DNA of 64,000 bases, taken from NCBI GenBank assembly GCA_030035585.1, contig CM057469.1:61521501-61585500 (forward strand), in the 5' to 3' direction. Shown here piece after piece: positions 33,867 to 46,040 of the stretch. This stretch comes from Dugong dugon (taxonomy: Eukaryota > Chordata > Mammalia > Sirenia > Dugongidae). Under the pieces are notes generated by a model that was not told the origin of the DNA, ran no database searches, and worked only from the letters and a program-made list of their open reading frames with translations. Each line of letters starts with the position of its first letter. The first letter of the stretch is position 1. Both the position numbers and the translations under genes were made by a program.

Positions 33867-36555
33867 CAGAATTTATATAAATGGAATCATGTGCTATGTA
33901 CTCTTTTCTTGTCTGGTATCATTTACTCAGCAAATTTACTTTAAGATCCTTTCACATGGTTTCAATACTTTATTCAATTTATAGCACAGAAGTATCTCAT
34001 TATATGGATATACCATTATTTGTATATTCATCCATCTTTTATTGAACACTTGGGATATTTCCAGGTTTTGGCTATTTTAAATAAAGCTTTCATGAACATT
34101 TGTATACAAAAGTTTATATGGACATATGCTTTCATTTCCTTTGGGTAAATACTTAGGAGCGGAGTGGTTGGCTCACATGGTCAGTATGTATGTTTAACTT
34201 TATAAGAAAGCACAACACTGTATACCAAACTGTACTATTTTTTCACATCAGTGGTGTATGTAAGTTCCTTAGCGACACTTAGAATGTTGTCAGAATGTTG
34301 TTAGAATGTTGTGGCCATTATAATGGTATACACACCTAACTCATAATGCCTTTAATTTGCTCTATATTAATGACTATTGGTGTTAAGCATTTTTTCCTGT
34401 TATTATTTGCTATCTATCTTCTTTGTTGAAGTGTCTGTTAAAATCTTTTACCAATTTTTTTTTTTTTAAGCTGTGTTGTTCTTATTGAGTTTTCAAAGTT
34501 CTTTATGTACCCTGGATAAAACTCCTTTATTAGATACATGGTTTAAAATATTTTATCACAGTCTCTGACTTGTCTTTTCATTCTTTTAACATTACCTTAG
34601 AAGAACAGAGGTTTTTAATTTTGATAAAGTGCAACTTGTAAGTTTCTTCTTTTATGTATTGTTTTTTCTAAGATTTTCCTTTTATTTGACGTCATATGGA
34701 AGAAATCTTTGCCTAACTCAAGGTAGTAAGGTATTACTTTGTTTCCTTCTAGAAGTTTTACAGTTTACATTTAAGTTTATGTTGTAAATTAAGTTAAATT
34801 TTGTATATGATGAGAGGTATAGAGTAAACTTTATCTAATTGCATTTTGGTGTTCCATTGTTGCAGCACCTATTGTTGGAAAGAGTTTTCTTTCTCCACTA
34901 AACTGCCTTAGCATAGTTGTAAAATATCAGCTGTCCATAGATGTTTGGGTCTGTTTTGGGACTCTCTATTCTGACCCAATGGTCTTTTCTCTACCTCTAC
35001 ACCCATACATACACTGGCTTGACTACTCAAGTTTTTTAACGTCTTGACATTAGGTAGTGTTAACCTTCCAACTTGGTTTATCTCTTTCAAAAGGCTATTT
35101 GAGGCCCTTTTCATTTCTATATGACCATTTGAATAATCTTGACAATTATGAAAAAAAAATCTTGGATGTTTATGAGAATTGCATTGAATCTGTAGAAATA
35201 GTTTTAGGAAAATTGACTTCACAGTACTGAGTCTTCTGACCCATGAACACATTAAGTCCCTTCATATATTAAGTATTCTTTAATATTTCTCAGCAATATT
35301 TTCTAGTTTTTGGTGTACAGATCTTGCACACATTTTTTTCAGATTTATTCCTAAATATTTCATATTTTTATGTCAGTGAATACAATATTGCTTTTCTTAA
35401 TTTCAATATCTGGTGGTTCATTGCAAGTATATAAAAACAGATTTTTGTGTTTATCCATCTCATCATATCTTGTAACCTTGCTAAATTCACTTATCAATTC
35501 TAGTAATCCATTGAATTTTCTATGAAGACATCATGGCAACTGCATATAAAGAGCTTTTTACTTCTTTTCCAATTCAGAAGCTTTTTATTTCTTCCTTTTG
35601 GGTTATTTTCCTGAACAAAACGCCAGTAAAATATTGAATAGAAGTGGTGAGAGTAAACATCTATGTATTCTTCCTGATCTTAGGGTAAACACATTGTCTT
35701 TTACATTGAGATCGCTATGTTTTTCTTTTTTTAGCTTCTTAATATGATGAATTACCCTGACATCTTTTCTAATGATAAACCATCCTTGTATTCTTTGATA
35801 ACCATTTGATCCTAGTATATTATCATTTCTATTTAATTTTGGATTCAGTTGTTAAAGTTTTGTTAAGTTGTACATCTTTGTTCATGAGGGATATTCATCT
35901 CCATTTTTTTAGTATTTCTAATGTCTTTGTTTGGTTTTAGTAACAGGATATTACAAGCCCCATAGAATGGAAAGTCAAATATCTCTCCATCTTCAATTTT
36001 ATGGATAAGTCTATTTAGAATTATAATTTTTCTCCCTTAAATATTTGGTAGAATTCACCAATGAAGGTATCTCTACTTGAACTTTTCTTTTTGGGAATTT
36101 TTTTTTTAACTACTAATTCAACCTATTTAATACATATAAGTATATACATGTTATCTACTCTTCCTTGATTGAGCTTTGGTAGGTTGTGGCTCTCAAGCAA
36201 TTTGACAATTCATCTAAGTTGTTGCGTTTACTGGCGTAACATTGTCCATAATATCCCCTTATTATCCTTTTAACATCTGTTGATATTGGTAATTTGTGTC
36301 TTCTCTCTTTTTTTCCTGATCAGTCTGTTTAGAGGTTTGTAATTTTACTCATCCAAGCTTTTTGTTTCATTAATTGCCCTTAATGTTTTTCTTTTTTTTT
36401 TTTTACTTTGTTAATTTTTGCTCTGATCTTTCTTTTCTTTCTCCTGTTTTCTCTGGTTTTAATTTCCTGTATTTTTTCCAATGCTAAATGTGGAAATCGA
36501 AGTCATTAATATGGAATATATATTATTTTTTAATACTAGAAATTTAGTATGGCAA

Positions 36556-36985
36556 ATTTCTTCCAAAGTACCACCTGCTGTGGTGGTTTGCGTGTTGCCA
36601 TGATGCCGGAAGCTATGCCACTGGTATTTCAAATACCAGCAAGGTCACCCATGGTGGATAGGTTGTAGCAGATCTTCCAGACTAAGATAGGAAGAAAGAG
36701 CTGGTCATCTACTTACAAAAATTAGCCAATGAAGACCTTATGGATCACAACAGAATATTGTCTGAATCACTTGCTTTGGACATGCCATTAGGAGGGATCT
36801 ATCACTAGAGGACAACATTGTGTTTGGTGAAAAAGAGGGTCAGCGAAGGTGAGGGAGATTCTCGGTGAGAAAGAGTTTTACAATGGTTGTAACGATGGAC
36901 TTGAAAATGCCAGTGGTCGTGAGGATGAGCTAGGACTGGGAAACATTTCATTCCGTCAGAGTCGATGCTATGGCAAGTGATAATC
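36556..36985 (+). mobile_element. RTE-type LINE 3' end (afrotherian RTE)
   Basis: Sense-oriented remnant. A stretch with the RTE ORF C-terminal pattern (ggacatgccattaggaggga, 'gaaaaagagggtcagcgaag', 'gatgagctaggactgggaaa') is followed by the tail 'cgtcagagtcgatgctatgg'. The same tail type ends the SINEs in this window, which fits the view that those SINEs borrow RTE machinery. No open frame. Confidence 0.72.
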
Positions 36986-37368
36986 TACTTATGGAATAGC
37001 ACTCGTCATCCCGTATAATAAATTATTAGAAATCTAATTGTCTAGTGGATCTGGAATCCTACAGCATGCTACAGCTAGTTGTTACTAGCTCTTTCTTAGT
37101 GTTTGTTTTAAATCTTGCCTTGTTTCAAAAAATATTTAATAAAGCTTTTTGATGTAGTATCTTAGGAAACTGAGCTTATTTTTCTGACACAAGAACTTGG
37201 ATAATTACAGTTATTTCAGATTTTCAATTACAAATGATTTATTATTTTATTATATTGTCATTATTTGACTCTGACTAAAAAATGTTTTTACTGTCATATT
37301 ATTTAACTCAGAATAAAAAATGTTTATTGAATATACACCTATTTTTTCCTTGTGCCTTCTTCTTCTAG
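36986..37368 (+). other. CFH: Intron end before SCR8
   Basis: AT-rich CFH intron. A pyrimidine-rich stretch (cctattttttccttgtgcct, then tcttcttctag) precedes the SCR8 acceptor. No gene or repeat is recognised. Confidence 0.7.
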
Positions 37369-37551
37369 AAACATGTTCAAAATCAGATATACATATTGAA
37401 AATGGATTTGTTTCTGAATCTGAGTATTTATATCCAGTAAATAAACCAACACAATATAAGTGTAAATCAGGATACATGACAACAGATGGTAAAACATCAG
37501 GATCTATTACTTGTTTAGAAAGTGGGTGGTCAACTCAACCCATATGCATCA
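37369..37551 (+). CDS. CFH: CFH exon for SCR8 (exon 11)
   Basis: This 183-bp exon has acceptor ...cttcttctag and donor gtaagt. The protein starts [14 protein letters not shown] and ends QPICI, almost matching human SCR8 (KTCSKSSIDIENGF). The cysteines are in KTC, YKC, ITC and PIC, with GW before the last. SCR8 begins the central part of factor H, which mainly spaces the functional ends and contributes to the folded-back shape. It lies 20.3 kb downstream of SCR7. In human the alternative exon 10 that ends the short form FHL-1 sits in this intron; I could not identify one here. Confidence 0.95.
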
Positions 37552-39042
37552 GTAAGTAATTTATTAGGTTCATTTTCTTGATGATAGTTTTACAAAAGTT
37601 TACTTTAACTGAATTTTTTTCTAGGGAAGTGGAGGGTAGGGGTAGGGCTGACATGCTTCCATTTGTAAGGATAAATAATACCCTTTGAGAAATTATATAT
37701 ATAGAATATAGAAATTTTATATGTAAAAAGTAAAATTTATGTATATAATATAGAAATCATATATAAATAGAAATCATAGATATAATTTAGAAAGCATATA
37801 CATAATGTAGAAAGCATATATATATACTGTAGAAATCATATATATATATATGATTATTGTATATATGGTTACTTACTTAGCTAGGTCTTTTTTTGCCTTT
37901 TTAGAGTAATTACTGAGAGGTAGGGGGCTCATTCTATCTTTTCAGTTTGAGTCTTTCCTGCTTTAAATCAAACTCATGTTTTTGAAACTACTGAGGGAGC
38001 CTCATGAGTATTCTGCTATAGACTTGTTTGTTTTCAGCTGAAACCTTGTCTGTTGTGCCTGTCTTTAGGTGACTAGACTTTTATACTGGAGTCCTTGTTC
38101 CTAGGCATAAATGTCATGTTTTTAAGTGAAGAGATGAGTCCAAAGTGCAGAATTCCACAAGAATTTGACCTTTATAATTTATACAATTAATGCTGTAGGA
38201 GAGACCCACTTATGAAAATTCCTGCTGCCCTTTTGGAAAATCTTCATAAACGTCTAGGTAATGAAGAGAAACATTTCTTGATAGTAATAAATTCTATTGT
38301 GTTGAAAGTTTTCCCCACCCCACTACCTAGATGTTTATAAAGATCCACTAAGAACAATTTGCTTCTTTTGCTTTTATACACATTTTAGTTTCCCAAAGCC
38401 ACTCAGTGATATTTTTGTAGTAAAAGATATCTATCCTACAGTGTAATTATCTTTTGATTTGTTTTTTCAATTTTTATTTTTACTATGAGCTCTGGCGAAA
38501 GAAAAAATGAGAAAAGTTGCTCTCATATCAACTCGTTTTATACTAAATTATGATCAAATATCTATTATAAGACTTTATCATGGAAAATTAAATGTGAGCT
38601 GTTAAATATATAGATCTTTATAGCCAATTAACCCGTTGTCTCTGGTATATATGTCTCAACTGGTAATAAGATTGGCATCTTAAATTAAAAAAAAAAAAAA
38701 GTTGTTTTCTGAAAAACAATTTATACACTTCTAATGACTTGTTTTATTACAAGCATATGATAAGCATATGAAAAGCTCACAACTATAAACAGAATTGAGA
38801 AAATGTACTTAATATAAATTTTTCAGATGATTTAAGTGATGTAAGGGATACTGTATACATAAACGTGTTTTTATTGTAATGATTTCAGGAGAACAATTTA
38901 TCTTTGGTCTTAGTTTATTTGTAAAAGTTATTTAAATATTAGCACATAATTGGGAAGGATTTTGCTTCTGGGATGGAATTTACTCAGTTAGCTTGCCCAT
39001 TCAATAACATGAAATGAAATCTTCAATTTTATCATGCATTAG
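37552..39042 (+). other. CFH: CFH intron between SCR8 and SCR9
   Basis: 1491 bp. Apart from the AT tandem array at 37685-37860 and an A-run at 38686-38700, no repeat or gene is recognised. Confidence 0.7.
37685..37860. repeat. AT-rich imperfect tandem array
   Basis: Units of the type 'agaaatcatatatata' recur about eight times with small changes, ending in a TA dinucleotide run. It starts about 135 bp after the SCR8 donor. Confidence 0.75.
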
Positions 39043-39219
39043 AATCTTGTGATATACCATTATTTGAGAATGCCAGAAGCAAAAGTAATGGCACATGGTT
39101 TAAGCTCAATGACAAGCTGGACTATGAATGCAGAGCTGGCTATGAAAACACAGGTGGAAGCACCACAGGCTCTATAGTATGTGGTCATGATGGTTGGTCT
39201 GACACACCCACGTGTTATG
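39043..39219 (+). CDS. CFH: CFH exon for SCR9 (exon 12)
   Basis: This 177-bp exon has acceptor ...catgcattag and donor gtaagt. It encodes a module opening [12 protein letters not shown] and ending TPTCY, with WFKLND and [10 protein letters not shown] as in human SCR9. The four cysteines and the GW are intact. One N-glycosylation sequon is visible, Asn-Gly-Thr just before WFKLN. The sequon used in human SCR9 (LNDT) reads LNDK here and is lost. A T-rich run follows the donor closely. Confidence 0.94.
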
Positions 39220-39527
39220 GTAAGTACTGTCTTTTTTTTTTTTCTGGTATTTATTTCTTGGGGGTAATATAATCTATATAGATTCCTTTGGGGAGTAATT
39301 GAATTATCTAGAGACATTGTTAAGGAACAATGATTAAAATCAAGGTGTCTCCTTCTGATTTAATGTAAACTAGGAGGATATGGTGTTCTGAAGCCCAAAG
39401 ATAACATTCTATCTTTAAAACAGTGTATCAAAGTAGTATTTCCTATGGACCACATACATTACAGATTTGTCATTAAAAATATATTGTTTTCAAGTAGTCT
39501 TAAATGACAACTTTGAAATTATTTAAA

Positions 39528-39582
39528 ACTAGGATCACTATGAGTCAGAATTGACTCTACAGCAATGGGTTTGGTTTTTTGG
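39528..39582 (+). mobile_element. SINE or RTE tail fragment
   Basis: Only the last part is present: 'gatcactatgagtcagaatt' followed by 'gactctacagcaatgggttt'. This is the shared RTE/AfroSINE 3' end. Confidence 0.7.
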
Positions 39583-40379
39583 GATTTTTTAAGGCACTCA
39601 TTACCAAATTACGGTTAGTCACACCCGCTTCAGCTATTTTACTCCTGAGTTTTTGCTTTTGTCTTTCCACCTTGAGAATAAATTTCTTCAGTTCCTGACA
39701 AGAACTCTTTATTTTCAGATATCAACATGTTCTCTAGACTATTCTGAAAACCTTTTGTGTGTTTACTAAACAGTTGCCTGTTTTCCAGGTATAGAAAGTA
39801 GGCTTGAATCTGTGAAAAATGAGTGGATATAGACTGTTCCAAACAGAAGAAATAATATGTGGAAAGCTCTAAAAGAAAAATACTATTTGGAAAATATCAG
39901 TGTGAGATGGGTGTAGTCAAAACGTGGGAAGATTTTATAAGTGGTGGCTGGATAGGAGGCAAAGGCAAGATTATCCAGGTTACTTCAGAAGATATTAACA
40001 TTGGGTTCATTTTATGGTTGATGAAGAGACATAAAAATTTTTAAGTAGAACAATTTTATAGACTTGCATTTATGAAGTTTTTTTTTGTTGTTGTTGTTGC
40101 TGTTCCTTGACGTTGTGCATGAGTAGTCAAGACAGGAAGCAGTGAGTTCTCGTAGGGTGAGAAATGATGGAGATTCAGATAAGGTGGTAACTGATGAGAT
40201 GTAGAGCAGAGGACAAATTTGGGATATATTTGATGGTAGAAAGGAGAGGCCATGTTATTAAATGTTAGGTTAAGGAACTCATATGTTTTGCTTTGTTTTT
40301 CAGAAACAAGTATGTAAATAGCAATGCCACTGTATACCTGTCTTTCTGCATTGCTCATGCAGACAGGTTGTATCTCAAA

Positions 40380-41350
40380 CTTCTAGCACCATAAGACTGT
40401 TAGGAATGAGTCACAGACACCCACTGGCATCAGTCATTCCTTGGGTGCTATGTTCCTCTGTGATCAAGCTGGACCCATGAGACACTTACACAGTGTTGAC
40501 AAATCATTATTATTTATAGAAAGAAAACTATAAATAACAACAACAGGTTCTCAGACAGGAAATGCTTACCCTTCCCCAAATTAACCACATCCATTCTTAT
40601 GTTGCTGGGCTGGCATGCCATGGTTCAGGTCAGATGCTGTGCTCACATCACTGCTGCCTCTGGCTACCACCATGCAGCTGAGGGGACTTTATGTCTCCCA
40701 AGTCTTCTCCTCTGACGCTGGGTTCACTGGGCCTCACTTCGTTCACAGGAAGACACCTGCAGAGCATATCCCGAACCTCTGCAGCTGGCCCTTCCCAGGA
40801 TTCTGCTGCTGTCTTCTGCCATGCTACCTGGGCCTACAAGGCCTGAGGGCCTAATGGATACTGCCTAGCTATGCAAGGGGGATAGTCATGTGACCTCAGC
40901 ATGGGGCACACGCAGGCCTCTGTCTCACACGGACAAGTGTTACAGTTCTTTTAGCTCTGTCAACAAGTGCCTGGAGGAACCTTGCTCCATCAGCAAGCCT
41001 CCTTCCCAAAAGTGCTCACTCTCCTTGGGCTAGCAAGGTCACAGCTGGTCTCGCAGTTCATGCCGTTCATTCTGCTGCTGCTGCTTCTGTGCTGCTTGGC
41101 TGTGCTGTACTTGCTGCTGCTTCTCGCCATCTGTTGACTTCCTCAGTGTTACAGCTCTCTTTTCTGGGTCTAGGAGGTTATCTACACAGGGACCCTTGGT
41201 TGAAAGGACATGCTCTGCTCCTGAATACTCTCGATGATAGTGAGGTCCCTCTGAACATCTGTGGGATTGGCCGTGTCAATTTCAAGGCATGGGCCTCCCA
41301 TCCAGACCATAACCTGGCCAATCCCCTCGGTAGGGTACAAGTTACTCAAT
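40380..41350. other. GC-rich unclassified block, possible LTR or repeat
   Basis: Clearly richer in G and C than all neighbouring intron sequence, with CTG-rich words (ctgctgctgctgcttctgtg), CpGs and sharp edges. Open stretches on the + strand at 40615-40854 and 41089-41358 have no recognised domain and no consistent frame. It could be a solo LTR or another lineage repeat, and I could not name a family. Confidence 0.4.
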
Positions 41351-43771
41351 TTGAATAGTAATGTACCAGTCCCTTGTAAGATTGTGGCCCAGGCAATCAC
41401 TTTGTGCGAGTTATAAGACCATGGCTAGAAAGTCCATATAAAAGCAATTCAGTGCACTGCAGTCAATTTCTAAAATGGTGTTGGTAGGACAGAGACAAGT
41501 TTTGGGAGGATATACCACAACTTATGGCTTGGAAACATTATAGTTGAACTACTCTTGGTCATTTAAAATTGGATATGTAAACAGGAGAGTTGGAACTATC
41601 GGGCTAGTCAAATGATAAACATTTGGATTATCAACATATAAGTTATTAAAGCATGCAGAATGAAAAGGAAGAGAGTGTTGGACTAAGCCCTGAAACATTG
41701 CAACACATAGAGGTCAAAGAGAAGGGGAATAGGTGACAACATAGATGGAAAATAGGAGGATTCAGAGAATCAGGAGGAAAAAAAAAATTAACAATGAATC
41801 TGTTACAGCTTGATGAAAAGAAAATGTTAAAAGAGAGGAAGCATATGGACATAACACTTTGAAGAAGTTTGCCTGTGACAGGGAATAGAAAGTTCAGAAT
41901 ATGACTCGAGGAAATTATGCACTGACAGAAATTTTTATTTGTTTATTTATTTAAGATTGTAGCTATGAGAACATGCTGACCACTGAAGACAAGTCTGTGG
42001 TAGAGAGGCAAACATACAGAGATTGAATACAGCAGGTAGATATGTCCCTGTGACTGTGGGAGGGAAAGGGAACCAGAGCTCCCATGGAGGTTCTAGGCTT
42101 TGGTGACAGCAGGGCTACTTCCAACTTTGTAACAGGAAGAAAGAAGGACAATGACTTCTGTGAGTTGAATGCTGAAAAGAAGCAAGAGGTGATGGTTTCT
42201 ATTTTCTGTGAAGTATGAGGCAAGGTCATCTGAGAATGAGCAGTGTTTAGGGGTAGGAGAAGGAGAAGCACTGTGCAGAGAGAGAAGGTTTAAAATAGAG
42301 ACTGCAGAGAGAAGAAGAGTGAATTTATTATAGCAGTGAGGTAGACTTGGTTAGCACTGTCGAGAGCCCAGTTAAATCTGACTCATTTAGGCTGTTAACA
42401 AACACCTATTAAATAGGCTAGGAAAAAATAGTGAAAAATGCATATATAGGCCTGCCTTTCCAGAGCTTTCATTAACATATAGAAGACTGGGGTTGGGACA
42501 CAATGTGTTAGACCAAATAAGGAAGCAAATGATAAACACATTTAAAATAAGATAACATTGGACATGTAGGCAAGGTCTGGATCTTAGAGAGTTTGGATTT
42601 GTTTTCTGTGATTAGAGGTAGATACAGGATTTTGAACTCAGACCTTATGCAGTTTTGATGGGCTTTCTTAAAAAAATGGAACATTATGAATACATAATTC
42701 TCATAGTCATTCCAGTGCTGCTAGACATGATAGGAAAATGTGAAGGAGAAAAAATTGCAGTGACAGAGATGCTTGTAGAAACTAATGTGTTAAAAATATC
42801 TTCCTTTAGCAAATTTTATAAAAAAATGTATGACCATGTAAATATATTGCTAGAAAATGACCGGCATAGTGTAGGCCTCCAATAACTGAATGAATAAATG
42901 ACAGCTTAATATTCTTTTAAAATATTCTTCCCTCAGGTATTCAGGAAAAAAGTAGACACAGGTTGTCTGATACCTGAGTCTACTTCAACTGTTCTGGAGT
43001 TCTTTTTTTTGGTGCAAGGTTTCCAAAGAATTGTTATCATAAAACACTTAAACTAAACAAATGTTTGCACCAATCTTAAGGAAGTGTGTTTTTAGAGTTA
43101 AAAATTCATGTAACATTTACAGATATCAGTACTGGGATTTATGATTTTGACCTTTGGACAAAAACAAATATCTCTAATTCAGGGTATACCCATTCAAATT
43201 GTTCCTTAAATCACATTTCATAAGTTATTATCTCTACATAAATATAGTACTTGAAAAATACCCAACAATCAAGATCATTTTTTTTTAGTTGTTAGGACAG
43301 TTTGTTCCACAACATGATGAGAAAGAGAATTTATATAAAATGAGAACAAAATATGTAAACAAACACAAATACAAATAAAATAATTGCTGCGTAGTAGAAA
43401 GGAATTGAAATTTAAAAGAGAAATATTAGTGATTCTCATTCAAGTGTGATCTCAATTTAGCTGCTAATGTCAACAAAAAATAAAAACAAAAGTGGATTTA
43501 TTTAGTTATTTGGTGGCATTACGTTTTTGAAATAGTTAATTTACATTGAATTTTAGGATTATGTGTTACTACTTAACTTTCTGATAGTATGAATTTTTTT
43601 GTTAGCATGATTCTAATTCTTAAATCATAGATTTTAATTTTATAAATTAATGAGTAAGGGTTTGTTTTCATCCTTGTAAACATTTAATTATTTGATTTTT
43701 AATGGTGTTCTAACTTAAAATATATTAGGTACTGCATCCTTCCTAAATTATGGCTCCCTAATTATGTTAGA

Positions 43772-43972
43772 AAGAACCCTGATGGTGCAGTGGTTAAGTG
43801 CTTGGCTACTAACTGAAAGTCAGCAGTTCAAATCCATCAGTCACTTTGCGGAAAGAAGATGTAGCAGTCTGCATCTGTAAAGACTACAGCCTTGGAAACC
43901 CAATGGGGGCAGTTCTATTGTGTTGTATAGTGTAGCTATGAATTGGAATTGACATAATGGCAGTGGGCTAAT
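43772..43972 (+). mobile_element. AfroSINE-type SINE
   Basis: Full-length sense copy. A box in 'gatggtgcagtggttaagtg', B box in 'gtcagcagttcaaatccatc', a body with 'aagatgtagcagtctgcatctg', and the tail 'gctatgaattggaattgaca'. Confidence 0.88.
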
Positions 43973-44380
43973 TATATTAAACAAAATATAAATTTTTATT
44001 AAATGTGCAATGTAAAAACTGTAGCATTCTTTTATTAATATAAAAGAATGATTTTATGTTTCTAATGTGAAAAAAATTAACCTTACATTTTATAAACACC
44101 AGTTATAAAATGAGATCCAAACTAAGCAAGTTTACTTTACAAATAAATTTTCAGGACACACATATTGCTGTTCAATACCTTAATATTTCTCACAGAGTCC
44201 TGCAAAAATTGACAGGGTGAACAAAAATGTAAAGTTTTTTTTTTTTCAGGGAAAAGTGTATATCTGATGCCCCTCTGTGTGCACAGCATCCAACACCTCA
44301 TTGTTGCATGACACATATAAATTTTTTTTTGGCAATGATAAATTATATGTTATCTTTAAACTATTTTACTCTTTTTTTAG

Positions 44381-44557
44381 AAAGAGAATGCAGTGTTCCT
44401 GATTTACCACAAAACTTAGAAGCTTCACCCAAGAAAGACAAATATAAAGTTGGAGATATACTGCATTTCTCCTGCAGACAGAGATCTAAAAGAGTTGGAC
44501 CAGATTCCACTCAGTGCTACCACTTCGGATGGTCCCCAAAGCCCCCAACATGTAAAG
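44381..44557 (+). CDS. CFH: CFH exon for SCR10 (exon 13)
   Basis: This 177-bp exon has acceptor ...ctttttttag, with a strong pyrimidine tract, and donor gtgaat, which is weaker than its neighbours' donors. The module opens ERECSVPDLPQN and contains KYKVGDILHFSC and VGPDSTQCYHFGWSP, then ends PTCK. It aligns with human SCR10. The conserved CCP tryptophan is present here (FGWSP), while the human module as I remember it has leucine at that place. No sequon is seen. Confidence 0.94.
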
Positions 44558-45187
44558 GTGAATATTTCTCTTACAACTGATGAAACAACAATTAATTTTT
44601 TGGATATCAACACCTTTTTTTTCCTTTTTTCCTTTTCTATGACCTTTCAGATTTTCTGTATTCTAACTCATTAAGCCAGATACATTATACCTGGGAAGGA
44701 TATGGGTTGGGTGGTAGACAGCTCAGACAAATATCTCTCCAATTGCCTATTGAAATGGATAGTAGGAGTATTTACAGATAAATATATGGCAGCTGAGACT
44801 GGAGATACTTCTGTTTTTTTTTTTCCTTTACTTATAATGCCACCATTAATGTTGAATATTGTATATAGACGTACCTAACCTCAAGTTTCGTTGTGTTTGT
44901 CTAAATAACATTCAAACAGCTTAAAGTGAACTCAGTCACATGTATGGCTTAATCAAAGTTCAAGTATGTTGATCAACACATTGTCTCGTGTGATGGTACT
45001 TTTTCAAAAAATTTTGAAACAATGTTTCCATGGAGTATGAATATTACTTTAAGTTACACAACCATATTAGCTAATCCTGTACACATCTTTAAAATATCCA
45101 GATTATTGAACATATTTTAAAGGCTTAACTGTATCTACAATGAACTAGTTCAGTGTAAAAAACAAACAACAAAAACAACAAAAAAAA

Positions 45188-45387
45188 GTTGCCATCAAGA
45201 CAAGTCTGACTCATCGCGACCCTGTAGGACAGAGTAGAACGGTCCCATAGGGTTTCCAAGGCTACAATGTTTATGGCAGCAGATTGTCACATCTCTCTCC
45301 CATAGAACAACTAGTGGGTTCGAATCACTGACCTTCCATTCAGTTAGCGGCCAACCTCCTAACCACTGTGCAACGAGGACTTTTTGG
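45188..45387 (-). mobile_element. AfroSINE-type SINE
   Basis: Reverse copy of the longer type: 'gtctgactcatcgcgaccct', 'ggcagcagattgtcacatct', 'cctaaccactgtgcaacgag'. Preceded by an A-rich simple stretch (aacaacaaaaacaacaaaaa). Confidence 0.87.
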
Positions 45388-45397
45388 TTCAGAATCC

Positions 45398-45571
45398 CAC
45401 CAAAACCAAACCCACTGCTTTCTAGTTGATTCCGACTCATAGAGACCCCATAGGGCTTCCAAGGCTGGCCATCTCTAAGGAAGCTGACTGCCACATCTTT
45501 CTCCTGTGGAGCCACTGCTGGTTTCCAACCTCCAACATTTAAGTTAACCTCTGCACCACCAGGGCTCCTTT
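45398..45571 (-). mobile_element. AfroSINE-type SINE
   Basis: Reverse copy right beside the previous one, 'agttgattccgactcataga' to 'ctctgcaccaccagggctcc'. Somewhat diverged in the B-box part. Confidence 0.86.
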
Positions 45572-45749
45572 AGTTCAGCAGAAGTAACAGAATTGAGAAA
45601 TAACAATCCAGGGTATAAACACCATTCCTTTTTCATTGTTTAAAAATGCTGTCATGAAAGAGATAATACATTAAAGATTTCTCCATTTTGCTTTTTTTTA
45701 TTGTAAAAGAAACTACTTAACCATTATTTAAACAGTATTTCTACTGTAG

Positions 45750-45932
45750 GACATGTAAAATCCTGTGGCCCACCTCCTCAACTCCTCAACGGGGTTGTTA
45801 AGGGGGAAAAGAAAGGAAAATATGACCATGATGAAGTGGTGGAATATGATTGCCATCCCAGATTCCTAATGAAGGGGCCTAAGAAAATTCAATGTGTTGA
45901 CGGAGATTGGACAACTTTGCCAATATGTGTTG
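45750..45932 (+). CDS. CFH: CFH exon for SCR11 (exon 14)
   Basis: This 183-bp exon has acceptor ...ctactgtag and donor gtaatg. The module opens [15 protein letters not shown], contains [20 protein letters not shown] and ends LPICV, nearly the same as human SCR11. The cysteines and the DW are intact, and there is no sequon. It is separated from the SCR12 exon by only 108 bp. Two SINEs lie in the intron before it. Confidence 0.95.
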
Positions 45933-46040
45933 GTAATGTACATAAAATATTAATATTTAGACTTGAATCAGCAATATTTGTAATCATATAAAGACAGATT
46001 ATGTTTTAAAGAGAAACTTATTTTTGTGAAATTTACATAG
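45933..46040 (+). other. CFH: 108-bp CFH mini-intron between SCR11 and SCR12
   Basis: Donor gtaatg and acceptor ttacatag with only 108 bp between. Too short for any insertion; the branch-point candidates are within 'ttttaaagagaaacttattt'. Confidence 0.9.

Larger units (their letters stand above)
32996..36555 (-). mobile_element. Second old antisense L1
   Basis: Starts with a reversed L1 3' UTR (gaggtataattgacccaagt at 33019, 'accaaccatacagtgaacat'), continues through reversed ORF2 sequence (attgaacacttgggatattt, ccattgttgcagcacctatt, 'tgataaaccatccttgtatt') to about 36480. A SINE and an LTR interrupt it at 33233-33866. Diverged and non-coding. Confidence 0.68.
39220..44380 (+). other. CFH: CFH intron between SCR9 and SCR10
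   Basis: 5161 bp. It holds a SINE tail (39528-39582), a GC-rich unclassified block (40380-41350) and a SINE at 43772. The rest, including 41350-43770, is AT-rich with no supported gene. Confidence 0.65.
44558..45749 (+). other. CFH: CFH intron between SCR10 and SCR11
   Basis: 1192 bp. Contains two SINEs in the same reverse orientation at 45188 and 45398. The remainder is AT-rich with no gene. Confidence 0.7.

Noticed and set aside
17072..37368. The FHL-1 terminal exon (human exon 10)
   Set aside because: I looked for an AG acceptor followed in phase by a short tail like the human one and a stop. Weak candidates such as the stretch near 20443 (tagttttcttcaccttga) lack the stop and context, so none is claimed.
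37685..37860. CRISPR-like array
   Set aside because: The units are AT microsatellite words without spacers of unique sequence, and the window is from a mammalian genome.
40615..41358. Protein-coding exons in the GC-rich block
   Set aside because: The two open stretches have no recognisable domain, no convincing splice signals in phase with CFH, and opposite-strand frames of similar length.
43772..43972. tRNA gene
   Set aside because: A- and B-box-like words are present, but they belong to a dispersed SINE with an RTE-type tail and no tRNA cloverleaf 3' half.
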